Of a DNA stretch of 64,000 bases, positions 48,391 through 57,583 are shown in pieces. The notes under the pieces were generated by a model. The model was not told where the DNA came from. It made no database searches and saw only the letters and a program-made list of their open reading frames with translations. How positions within the stretch are numbered: position 1 is the first letter of the stretch; each line of letters starts with the position of its first letter. The DNA is from Opimibacter sp041746735. Lineage in GTDB: Bacteria > Bacteroidota > Bacteroidia > Chitinophagales > Saprospiraceae. The position numbers and the translations under genes were made by a program. The stretch covers positions 65,463 to 129,462 of the forward strand of contig JBGTGP010000008.1 in NCBI GenBank assembly GCA_041746735.1, written 5' to 3'.

Positions 48391-50547
48391 TTATTTTCTG
48401 GTGGCATTGAGGTAGCGCAACAGATCCGGATATTGGCCTGCCCGGTCAGCAACATCCAGTCGTGCTATACGAATGCCGTTGATATACGGTATGACTTTCG
48501 CTTCTGGAAATCCAATTTGCATCATCTCGGCTCTCACACTTTCAGCTTGGGCATAGGTGGGTGACATACCCACCATGTATTGATAATGCCCCTGCGTGTT
48601 ATCCACGTCGATATACAATTCATCTACTGATTCCAGATCCTGGTTCTGGAGAATCTGGCTGATCGAAGCGATTTGCACACCGTAATAGAGTTCATGGCGC
48701 AGCGTGGAAAATTTTATGCCTCGTGGATCCTTTACATTTTCAGGCACCTGAATATTTTCGATATAGATGATGACAGGTTCATGCTCAAATTCATGGACTG
48801 TAATCTCCAGCCGTTGATTGAGCTTTTTATACATCGGCCCCGGTGCTGCCGTGATCGGTTTGCTGACGAGTGGATAAGAGGATCCATAGCCTTTCAGCAA
48901 GATTCGTTGACGTTTGATTCCTTTTCGCTCGAGATATTCGGCGGCCTTTTCAGCCTTCTTGATGGAGAAATAAAGATTAAATGTCCGCTGGCCTGTAGGA
49001 AGTTCAAAACAACTCAACTCGACTTTGAGTCGGGGATAAATCTGCATCAGGTTGACCACCAGATCCAACTTCTTTAGATTTTGAGGGGTCAGGATATCAG
49101 TTTGTTCTTCCAGAAAAAGATGGGAAATAAAATATTCCTTCACCTCCACCGGACGTGAAGCCACTCCGGTGGTTGGCATCACTTGCTCGATCCCTTTTTC
49201 TTTTAGCAAATGATAAAATGAAGGCAGTTCAGAAATTTGTTGATGGGCCAGGATCGGCTGCTTAAAAAACACCCGATAGATATCTTCTCCGCCATGACCT
49301 TCTTTTCGGTTGGACGAGACATACGCTGACATCCCATCCGGGGCCATGATCAGGTGCGTATCGTCCAGCGATGAATTGACAGGAAATCCTAAATTTTCTG
49401 GGAGCGACCAGGCCAGCGTGACCGGATCAAAGCGGGATGAAAAAACGTCAAATCCGCCAATACTTTCCGTATTGTTGGAAGAGAAATAGAGCGTTAATCC
49501 ATCGCGGGTCAGAAAAGGAAACCGATCATCAAAGAATGAATTAATCGTCGGACCCAGATTTAAAGGTTTTGACCAGTTACCTGAAGTTAAAAGGGAGACA
49601 TAGAGGTCGTAGCCCCCGAAACCTCCGGGCATATCTGAGGCAAACATGCAGAGAGAATCATTGAAGAAGATCAGGTCCGCGACCGGATGACTTGTGAACG
49701 GTCCTGTAAAAAAACCTTCATACTTCATCCCTGTCTCTCCGGAAAAGGTATCCGTTCGAATGACGAATCCCTGACCGCTTTGCGACAGATAATAGAGGAT
49801 CTGGCCATCACTACTGAATCCACATAGCTCTTCATAGCCCTTTGTATTGATGTGCATGGGTAATGGTGTAGGAAGATTCCATTGGCCATTCACCAGCGTT
49901 GAGGTATAGATATCCATATTGCCTGGAGAAACTTTTCCGCGCTCGATATCTTCCCTGTCCGAATTGAAGTAAATCCTATCAATGATGGTGGGGCTGGTCC
50001 TGACACCAAATTCATTGAATTGTGTATTAATGGATGTTCCGGCATTCTCCACATACGCGATTTCGACCGCATACCTAAGCCTCGCTCCATTGGTGCAACG
50101 GATAAGTTCATCTTTGACCCAAGGACGGAAAGGATCACTGGTTTTCGTTTTTTGCAGGAAGCGTTTATAATACAGGATGGCTTCGGAAAACTGGTTTCGG
50201 GCCTGATAACTTTTAGCTAATTGAAGAAATACGGCGGGATCGGTTTTGCCTTCGCGGACGAGCGGAAGAAACATTCGGATGGCTCCTTCCACGTCATGGA
50301 TTTCATACATGCAGATTCCGATGCGCAGCCGGGCGTGTTTGTCTTTGGTTTTCTCCAGACCGGCTTGCCGATAGAGTTTCAAGGCGGGTCTGTATTGTCC
50401 GGCTTCGAAATACCGGTCCGCCTGACGCTTCAATCCGGAAATGGAGGACTGTGCAACTAACAGAGACGGCAGACACAGAAATACCCATACCCACCATACG
50501 GATACTCGCATGGAAGGTCTGACTGGAATTTCTGCTACAGCCCGCAT
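48391..50547 (-). CDS. TPR, PD40-propeller, OmpA and SPOR-domain envelope protein
   Basis: A 718-residue periplasmic protein that binds peptidoglycan. Signal peptide: MRVSVWWVWVFLCLPSLLVAQ beginning at the ATG at 50511; I annotate the ATG at 50547, four bases after the E2 stop, as the coupled start and list 50511 as an equally possible one. In order: TPR-like helical repeats (about 35-140), a PD40/WD40-like propeller (about 165-430, with YFNSDRED, LYYLSQSG, DLIFFNDSLCMFAS, LYFSSNN, AYVSSNR), an OmpA-type domain (about 500-590; KVELSCFELP, GIKRQRILLKGYGSSYP, NQRLEITVHE) and a SPOR-like tail (YYGVQIASI...). The set resembles PorE of the type IX secretion system and Pal-type cell-wall anchors; orthology is inferred only. 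Confidence 0.82.
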   Translation of the reverse strand: MRAVAEIPVRPSMRVSVWWVWVFLCLPSLLVAQSSISGLKRQADRYFEAGQYRPALKLYRQAGLEKTKDKHARLRIGICMYEIHDVEGAIRMFLPLVREGKTDPAVFLQLAKSYQARNQFSEAILYYKRFLQKTKTSDPFRPWVKDELIRCTNGARLRYAVEIAYVENAGTSINTQFNEFGVRTSPTIIDRIYFNSDREDIERGKVSPGNMDIYTSTLVNGQWNLPTPLPMHINTKGYEELCGFSSDGQILYYLSQSGQGFVIRTDTFSGETGMKYEGFFTGPFTSHPVADLIFFNDSLCMFASDMPGGFGGYDLYVSLLTSGNWSKPLNLGPTINSFFDDRFPFLTRDGLTLYFSSNNTESIGGFDVFSSRFDPVTLAWSLPENLGFPVNSSLDDTHLIMAPDGMSAYVSSNRKEGHGGEDIYRVFFKQPILAHQQISELPSFYHLLKEKGIEQVMPTTGVASRPVEVKEYFISHLFLEEQTDILTPQNLKKLDLVVNLMQIYPRLKVELSCFELPTGQRTFNLYFSIKKAEKAAEYLERKGIKRQRILLKGYGSSYPLVSKPITAAPGPMYKKLNQRLEITVHEFEHEPVIIYIENIQVPENVKDPRGIKFSTLRHELYYGVQIASISQILQNQDLESVDELYIDVDNTQGHYQYMVGMSPTYAQAESVRAEMMQIGFPEAKVIPYINGIRIARLDVADRAGQYPDLLRYLNATRK

Positions 50548-50551
50548 GGGA

Positions 50552-51925
50552 TCAGATTTCCCTCCGGGCATCAAATGCTTCGAGATAATCGGCGACTTTG
50601 CGGATGAAGGACCCCCCCAATGACCCATCGACCACCCGGTGGTCATAGGACATGGATAGAAACATATAGTGGCGTATAGCGATGAGATCGCCATAGGGTG
50701 TTTCGACGACACCTGGTTTTTTCCGGATCGCACCAGCTGCCATAATAGCAACCTGCGGCTGATTGATGATGGGCGTGCCCATGACATTGCCAAACGTCCC
50801 TACGTTGGTCAGGGTAAAAGTGCCATCCTGAATCTCCTCCGGCTTGAGTTTGTTGGATCTGGCGCGTAATGCCAGATCATTAACTTTTTTGGTCAGTCCT
50901 ATGAGATTATAACCATCCGCATTATGGATGACCGGAACGATCAGATTACCTGAGGGAAGAGCTGCGGCCATACCGATATTGATATTTTTCTTCAGCAGAA
51001 TATTATTTCCGTCTACCGAAATATTGATCATGGGATAATCCCGTATGGCTTTGACAATGGCTTCTATAAAGATTGGCGTAAACGTAATCTTCTCCCCATA
51101 CTTTTTCTGAAAGGTGTCTTTCACACTTTCACGCCACAGCACCATGTCAGTCACATCGACTTCGACAAATGATGTGACATGAGGCGAAGTGTGTTTCGAC
51201 CTGACCATGTGCTCCGCAATCATCTTGCGCATGCGATCCATTTCGATGATTTCGATCGCCCCATCCGAACTGGCTGCACTGATGACAGTCGCTGCAGGTG
51301 CTGCTTCTGTTTTCTGGGTCACTGCCGCCACAGAAGGAGCCTGGTGAGTGGTACGCTGTTGAACGTACGAGAGTATATCACTCTTTGTCACCCTGCCATC
51401 CTGGCCTGAGCCGGGGATCTGATCCAATTCACTTTGACCTATTCCTTCAGAGGCGGCAATATTACGTACCAGAGGAGAATAAAAACGACCGGAGGATACC
51501 GCAGGTATAGCCTGTGGGGTGACTGATACTGTACCTGGAACATAGGGAACTGCTGCTGGCTGAGGAGGAGGTGATGGCGTGGTTTGAGATACTTGTACCT
51601 GAGGTGTTGGCGGCGTTGGAGGTGTCGGTTTATTCTGAGCAGGCGGCGCTGGTTTTCCGTTACCGGCAGCTACACCTGCCTTGGCTTCGGTGGCGATAAC
51701 GGCGATTGTTTGCCCAACCGGTACTACGGCATTTTCTTCAAAAAGGATTTTTTCAAGTCGCCCGGCCACCGGTGAAGGGATCTCGCTGTCCACCTTGTCC
51801 GTGGCGATTTCGAGGATAGTTTCATCCAGGGCTATCATGTCCCCGGGCTTTTTCAGCCACCGGAGGATCGTCGCTTCCATTATACTTTCGCCCATTTTGG
51901 GCATGATCAGGTTAAAATCGGCCAT
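50552..51925 (-). CDS. Dihydrolipoamide acyltransferase, E2 of a 2-oxo acid dehydrogenase
   Basis: A 457-residue E2 core subunit. The start at 51925 gives MADFNLIMPKMGESIMEAT, the lipoyl domain, with Lys44 in EIATDKVDSEIP as the lipoylated residue. A Pro/Ala/Thr-rich linker (about 85-150) leads to the E1/E3-binding domain (FYSPLVRNIAASEGIGQSELDQIPGSGQDGRVTKSDILSYV). The catalytic domain ends with SYDHRVVDGSLGG (His-x-x-x-Asp-Gly). No E1 or E3 genes are adjacent in the window, so branched-chain versus pyruvate specificity cannot be settled. The downstream OmpA-like gene begins 4 bp after its stop. Confidence 0.93.
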   Translation of the reverse strand: MADFNLIMPKMGESIMEATILRWLKKPGDMIALDETILEIATDKVDSEIPSPVAGRLEKILFEENAVVPVGQTIAVIATEAKAGVAAGNGKPAPPAQNKPTPPTPPTPQVQVSQTTPSPPPQPAAVPYVPGTVSVTPQAIPAVSSGRFYSPLVRNIAASEGIGQSELDQIPGSGQDGRVTKSDILSYVQQRTTHQAPSVAAVTQKTEAAPAATVISAASSDGAIEIIEMDRMRKMIAEHMVRSKHTSPHVTSFVEVDVTDMVLWRESVKDTFQKKYGEKITFTPIFIEAIVKAIRDYPMINISVDGNNILLKKNINIGMAAALPSGNLIVPVIHNADGYNLIGLTKKVNDLALRARSNKLKPEEIQDGTFTLTNVGTFGNVMGTPIINQPQVAIMAAGAIRKKPGVVETPYGDLIAIRHYMFLSMSYDHRVVDGSLGGSFIRKVADYLEAFDARREI

Positions 51926-52081
51926 AGGGACAAAGATAAGCACTTCATAGGTTCAGCACGGGGCCTGCCAGCATTTTACATGGGCCCGGTTTCACCATCA
52001 AATACGACCGCGAACCCAAAGAATTTAGTGGTGCATTGAATTCTCGCACTAAATTTATACCTCTTAACCAAACCAGCCACT

Positions 52082-55000
52082 ATGAAAGTCCCCTTCCGGC
52101 CCATGATCCTGGTGATCGTATGTGCATTTCAATTTTCCTGCAAAAAAGGCTTCGATGCCACGCACTTCAGTGCTGAAGAGCTCGGCAGATACATTGCTGC
52201 CAGAGTCCCGTCCGTCATCGGACCCGAGGATCCGGTCCGGATCAGATTTTCAGTGCCCGTAGATACAACGCAAACGAGTCAGGTGTTTACCTTCAGTCCT
52301 GCCACAGAAGGCCGGACCTATTGGGAGGACGAACTGACGTTGGCATTTACCCCGACGACGGCCTGGAAACCAGCTGCATCTTACCAATTGCAGATTGCCC
52401 TGAGCAAGATCATTCCGGATGTTGATCCCTCCATGAAACGAGTGGTGGTTGATTTTACAGTACGACCAGTTCGCATGACTGTTGCGTTTGATCCCCTGGT
52501 ACCCGAGTTTAATGGCGAATCCACTACATATCTGTTGCGAGGACGCATCAATACCTCGATGCAGATTGATTCGCAGCAGATTCGTAAGCTCTTTTCAATC
52601 AAAACCAGCGGAAAAACCGGAGCACCCGCCTGGCACCATCACACATCCGGTATGAGCCATGATTTTATCTGGAATGGCATACCGGCGGGCACACGATTTG
52701 ATTTCAAATGGGATGGTACCGGCATCGGTGCAGAAACTTCTGGTTCCAAAACAATTCAGGTTCCAAAAGGTGATGAACTTACTGTATTAACGTTCGAGCC
52801 TGGTAGTGACGGTGGACGGAAAGTCGATATTCACTTTTCGCAAAAACTGAATGCTACAGAGGATCTGAATGGGCTTGTCTCTATCAATGGAAGTCATCAG
52901 GGATTTACATTCCGCAAGCAGGATCATATTCTTTCCCTGTATCCGGGTGACGGGCTCACTGGCGATCTGGCAATCCAGTTGCATGAAAAGATCTCCTCCT
53001 CACGTGGTCATGAGCTCGGATCGATGATGACACTTGAACTCTCGCTGGATAATGCCACACCCGGACTCAAGTTGGTGGGCTCTGGTGTCATTACACCCGG
53101 CGATGCCGATATTATTTTTCCGTTTGAAGCTATCAACTTGAAAAATGTTCAGGTGGAAGTCGTCCGCATTTTTGAGAATAATATTCTTCAGTATCTGCAG
53201 CGCAATGAGTTGGGTGACAAATGGGGTCTTGAACCGGTGGGCCGTATCATCCTTCAAAAGGAAGTGGATCTCCAGCAATTGGCTGATCGGGACAACCGGT
53301 ACGTCTGGACTCGGTATGCACTGGACCTCGGACCTTTGATCAAACTGGCACCAGGAAGTATTTACCAGATCCGCATTGGATTTAAAGGGGCGGATACCTA
53401 CCTGGATTGTTACCGGGATGCGGTGAGGGAGAAACAACCGTCGGCTTATGGTGAGACATCTTCATTTTGGGAGTACACTTATTATTACGAAGGTTTCAAC
53501 TGGAATCATACGGATGATCCATGCTATTCGGCCTTTTATACGCCCGACCGGTTTATCAGTCGCAATGTATTGGCTTCCGATATAGGATTGACAGCCAAGC
53601 AGAATGATGAAGGGAAATTGTGGGTCTATGCGGCCTCTATCGGTGACGTGCAGCCACTGTCCGGTATTGGAATAGAAGTCTATGATTTTCAGCAGCAGTT
53701 GCTGGGAAAAAACAACTCATCCGGTGACGGGATGGCTACGTTTGATTTGACACGGAAAGCTTTTTTTGTGGTCGCTTCTTCCGGCCAGCAACGTGGCTAC
53801 CTGAGAATGGCGGATGGATTGTCACTTTCGCTCAGTGAGTTTAATGCCGGAGGTACCGGATATCAGCAAGGATTACGTGGATATCTTTATGCGGAACGTG
53901 ATGTTTGGCGTCCAGGGGATAGTGTACATCTCAATTTTATACTCTGGGATCCGGAAGGGAAGGTTGATAATCGTCATCCGGTCAGACTCACGGTGACCAA
54001 CCCACTCGGGCAAAAAGAAATCGATATCACCAGTCCGATGGCCGTTGGGGGAATTTATGATTTGGCTTTTGCTACCGCCACCACAGATCCGACGGGCAAC
54101 TGGATGGCCAAAGTTACCGTCGGTGATGCTGTTTTTTCGCGATCAGTTAAAATTGAAACCATCAAACCCAACCGACTCAAAATTGACGCCAAAGTACCTG
54201 ACGCGATTATCGCTGCAACAGGCGGACAAATCATTGAGCTGGAATCATCATGGCTCTTCGGTGCTCCTGCCTCACAACTTAAGGCAGTAGTGGAAGCACA
54301 GTTTAGTCCGCAAAATTTTTCCCCAACAGGTTTCAAAGAATTCAGATTTACAGATCCGGCCCGCAAAACGCCTTCTTCAGTATTGACCATCTATGACGGG
54401 AAACTGGATGCAGACGGCAAGGCAAAAGTAATCCTGCCAGAGATCCGCGATTATCTGCCTGAAGGCCAACTTTCCGTTTCACTCAAAACCCGCGTCTTTG
54501 AAGCGGGTGGTGACTTCAGTTCGGATCGACATTCCACTACCTTTCATCCTTACGGACATTATGCCGGTGTATCGATTCCAGCCAACAGATGGGGCTATGA
54601 GCAACTGAAAATGAATGAACCCAATACTGTTCGCCTTGCTTCAGTCGATACAGATGGTAAGGGTGCAGGCGGCCGACAGTTGAGTGTAGGTATATACAAT
54701 GCACAGTGGCGCTGGTGGTGGGACAGGTCGGATGAGGATATCACACGGTACAATAGTGAACTGCATGTCGGCGCCATCTCTACGGATACAGTGGTGACAG
54801 GCCGGGACGGCACCGCCTCCTACAGCATTCGTCCCAATAATTATGGATCTTATCTGATCCGGGTTTGTGATACTCAATCCGGTCATTGTACCGGACAGTT
54901 TTATTATGCCGGATCATGGGGCGATCCTACCGATGACAGTGATGCTGCTAATCGACTCACCTTTACGACCGACAAAGCCAGATATGAAGTAGGAGATAAG

Positions 55001-57562
55001 ATCAAGCTCACAGTTCCATCTGCGCCGGGAAGTAAGTTGTTATTGACACTCGAGAAAAACAATAAAGTAGTGTCTTCCAAATGGTATCCCGCCACAGGAG
55101 AACAAACTCAGATCACGCTGGACGCAACAGCAGAAATGATGCCCAATGTGTATGCGTTTGTTAGCCACATACAGCCTTTTGACCATTCCGCCAATGATAT
55201 GCCCCTCCGGATGTATGGTGTACTTCCTATCATGGTAGCAGATCCCAAGACGATGCTTCATCCGGAAATCAATGTGCCGGATGTCTTGGCACCCGATAAA
55301 AGTTTTACGGTCACGGTGAGTGAGACCCATAAGCAACCTATGGCCTATACCATTGCTGTCGTTGATGAAGGGTTGCTCGGACTTACACGTTTCGCATCTC
55401 CCGACCCCTGGAGTCATTTTCACCGGCAGGAGGCGCTGACTCTGCAGAGTTGGGATATGTATGATGATGTCCTTGGAGGGTATGGCGGAGCTATAGATCG
55501 ATTACTCAGCCTGGGAGGCGACGGATCAGGTGCGCTGGTCGATGCACCACAGGCCGAACGTTTCAAACCGGTCGTCATGCACCTTGGTCCTTTCTATCTT
55601 GATGCCGGACAGAAGAAAACACATACCCTGCAGATGCCCAATTATGTCGGAGCCGTCCGTACGATGGTGGTGGCTTCTGATCGCCGGCGTTGGGGATCGG
55701 TGTCCAAAACCAGTACGGTCAAGTCTGATCTCATGATCCAGCCTACACTACCCCGAATGGTGTCTCCGGGTGAGACGATTGCATTACCCGTTCAAGTGTA
55801 TGCCATGTCGGACGGGGTAAAAACTGTCAATGTACGCGTCTCCCCAAATGATATGGCTTCGGTAGATGGCAGTGGATCACAGTCGTTGACCTTCAATCGT
55901 CAAGGTGACCAGTTAGTGTATTTCAGTCTGAAAATTCCGGAACGGCCCGGGTTGCTGAAAGTGGATATTACTGCCCAAGCCGGCAGCTTTTCCGCGAGTC
56001 AGTCGCTGGAACTGGATGTGCGTATTCCCAATCCCCCGCTAACCGAAGTCCTGGCCACCACGCTTTCGCCCGGACAATCCTGGACCGGAAAGATCCCGGT
56101 GCCCGGCATGAAAGGGACCAATACTGCGAGTGTGGAATTATCACAGATGCCGCCCATCAATCTGCAGCGCCGGTTACAATTTCTCATCCAATACCCGTTT
56201 GGATGTTTGGAACAGACATTATCTTCCGCGTTTCCGCAACTCTATCTTGCAGCACTGACCGATCTTTCTGCTCAGCAGGAGCAGGATGTGAGGCGCAATG
56301 TGCAGTCCGGCATAGCCCGGCTGAAGGCATTTAGTCTTCCTTCCGGTGGATTTACCTATTGGCCTGGAGAAAATATGCGGGACAGTTGGTCCAATAGTTA
56401 TGCCGGTCACTTCCTGATCGCGGCTTCCAGGGCCGGGTATGCGGTGGACCGTACAATGCTCGATGCATGGAGATCGGCCCAGAAAAAGGATGCCCAGTCC
56501 TACCGGCCCGGTCAATACTACCGCGATGATCTCAATCAGGCCTACAGACTGTATACACTGGCGCTGGATGGTCAACCGCTGTGGGGGATGATGAACAGGT
56601 TGCGTACGCAGACTCAACTGGATCAGGCAGCCTCATGGTTACTCGCCGCGGCATACGCTTTAGGCAACAGAGCTGATGCGGCCAAAGAAATCATTCAGAA
56701 ATTGAGTACGGAGGTTAAGCCCTATCAGGAGATGAGTTATACATATGGGTCGGAGATCCGGGACAAAGCCCTGATCCTGGAAACATTTCTGGCCATGGGT
56801 ATGCAAAGTGAAGCTATGACTATCGCCAGATCACTGGCGGGATCGTTGTCCGGGGATAATTGGTACAGTACGCAGAGTACTTCATTTGCACTCACCGCAC
56901 TCGGGAAGATGGCCGGCCAGTTTTCCGGCAAGGAAATCAAAGCCACCATCGCACAGAACGGCAATACAGAAACAGTGAGTAGTACAAAAGGATTGGTACT
57001 CCGCTCGCTGCAGACGGACGGTGAGAATCTGACCCTCCAAAATATGTCTGCTGATCCACTGTTTATTCGGGTCACCGGGACAGGCAGGCCTTTGAAAGGT
57101 GTCAGTACGGAAGTCAAGAATAATCTGAGTCTCAAGGTATCGTACAGGGATTTGTCCGGTAAGGATATCAGTCCGGAGCGACTCCGGCAGGGACAGGATT
57201 TTGTGGTCCAGATAACGGTAACCAATCCGGGGACTTTCACATCCCGTCTGGATCAATTAGCATTGGCCTATATGTTTCCTTCCGGCTGGGAACTCACCAA
57301 CCAAAGGCTGGATCAATTTGAAGGACGATTTAAAAACAGTCAGGCCCGGTACCAGGACATTCGCGATGACCGGGTCAATACCTTTTTCAGTATGGATCGG
57401 GGTACATGGACCTGGCATTTTGTGATGACTGCAGCTTATGCCGGTCGCTACTGGTTGCCGGATATCATGTGTGAAGCGATGTACTCGCATCAGGTGCAGG
57501 CTCGTATACCGGGTAGATGGGTGGAAGTGGTGCCTGTCCGGGAGAAAGAAGAAGAGTTTTGA
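52082..57562 (+). CDS. Alpha-2-macroglobulin family protein with intact thioester
   Basis: At 1826 residues the largest gene here. A predicted lipoprotein or secreted protein (signal to FQFSC, not a perfect lipobox), with stacked MG beta-sandwich domains through the first ~1300 residues, including an MG/A2M_N block (GTGYQQGLRGYLYAERDVWRPGD). The thioester motif is G1374-Cys-Leu-Glu-Gln (reactive Cys1375, Gln1378) in QYPFGCLEQTLS. A TED helical domain (GIARLKAFSLPSGGFTYWPGE...) and a C-terminal MG domain follow. Bacterial A2Ms trap attacking proteases in the periplasm. Its partner pbpC begins 22 bp downstream, the same pairing as E. coli yfhM-pbpC. Confidence 0.93.
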   Translation: MKVPFRPMILVIVCAFQFSCKKGFDATHFSAEELGRYIAARVPSVIGPEDPVRIRFSVPVDTTQTSQVFTFSPATEGRTYWEDELTLAFTPTTAWKPAASYQLQIALSKIIPDVDPSMKRVVVDFTVRPVRMTVAFDPLVPEFNGESTTYLLRGRINTSMQIDSQQIRKLFSIKTSGKTGAPAWHHHTSGMSHDFIWNGIPAGTRFDFKWDGTGIGAETSGSKTIQVPKGDELTVLTFEPGSDGGRKVDIHFSQKLNATEDLNGLVSINGSHQGFTFRKQDHILSLYPGDGLTGDLAIQLHEKISSSRGHELGSMMTLELSLDNATPGLKLVGSGVITPGDADIIFPFEAINLKNVQVEVVRIFENNILQYLQRNELGDKWGLEPVGRIILQKEVDLQQLADRDNRYVWTRYALDLGPLIKLAPGSIYQIRIGFKGADTYLDCYRDAVREKQPSAYGETSSFWEYTYYYEGFNWNHTDDPCYSAFYTPDRFISRNVLASDIGLTAKQNDEGKLWVYAASIGDVQPLSGIGIEVYDFQQQLLGKNNSSGDGMATFDLTRKAFFVVASSGQQRGYLRMADGLSLSLSEFNAGGTGYQQGLRGYLYAERDVWRPGDSVHLNFILWDPEGKVDNRHPVRLTVTNPLGQKEIDITSPMAVGGIYDLAFATATTDPTGNWMAKVTVGDAVFSRSVKIETIKPNRLKIDAKVPDAIIAATGGQIIELESSWLFGAPASQLKAVVEAQFSPQNFSPTGFKEFRFTDPARKTPSSVLTIYDGKLDADGKAKVILPEIRDYLPEGQLSVSLKTRVFEAGGDFSSDRHSTTFHPYGHYAGVSIPANRWGYEQLKMNEPNTVRLASVDTDGKGAGGRQLSVGIYNAQWRWWWDRSDEDITRYNSELHVGAISTDTVVTGRDGTASYSIRPNNYGSYLIRVCDTQSGHCTGQFYYAGSWGDPTDDSDAANRLTFTTDKARYEVGDKIKLTVPSAPGSKLLLTLEKNNKVVSSKWYPATGEQTQITLDATAEMMPNVYAFVSHIQPFDHSANDMPLRMYGVLPIMVADPKTMLHPEINVPDVLAPDKSFTVTVSETHKQPMAYTIAVVDEGLLGLTRFASPDPWSHFHRQEALTLQSWDMYDDVLGGYGGAIDRLLSLGGDGSGALVDAPQAERFKPVVMHLGPFYLDAGQKKTHTLQMPNYVGAVRTMVVASDRRRWGSVSKTSTVKSDLMIQPTLPRMVSPGETIALPVQVYAMSDGVKTVNVRVSPNDMASVDGSGSQSLTFNRQGDQLVYFSLKIPERPGLLKVDITAQAGSFSASQSLELDVRIPNPPLTEVLATTLSPGQSWTGKIPVPGMKGTNTASVELSQMPPINLQRRLQFLIQYPFGCLEQTLSSAFPQLYLAALTDLSAQQEQDVRRNVQSGIARLKAFSLPSGGFTYWPGENMRDSWSNSYAGHFLIAASRAGYAVDRTMLDAWRSAQKKDAQSYRPGQYYRDDLNQAYRLYTLALDGQPLWGMMNRLRTQTQLDQAASWLLAAAYALGNRADAAKEIIQKLSTEVKPYQEMSYTYGSEIRDKALILETFLAMGMQSEAMTIARSLAGSLSGDNWYSTQSTSFALTALGKMAGQFSGKEIKATIAQNGNTETVSSTKGLVLRSLQTDGENLTLQNMSADPLFIRVTGTGRPLKGVSTEVKNNLSLKVSYRDLSGKDISPERLRQGQDFVVQITVTNPGTFTSRLDQLALAYMFPSGWELTNQRLDQFEGRFKNSQARYQDIRDDRVNTFFSMDRGTWTWHFVMTAAYAGRYWLPDIMCEAMYSHQVQARIPGRWVEVVPVREKEEEF

Positions 57563-57583
57563 TAGCAGACAAATAAAGCAGAG

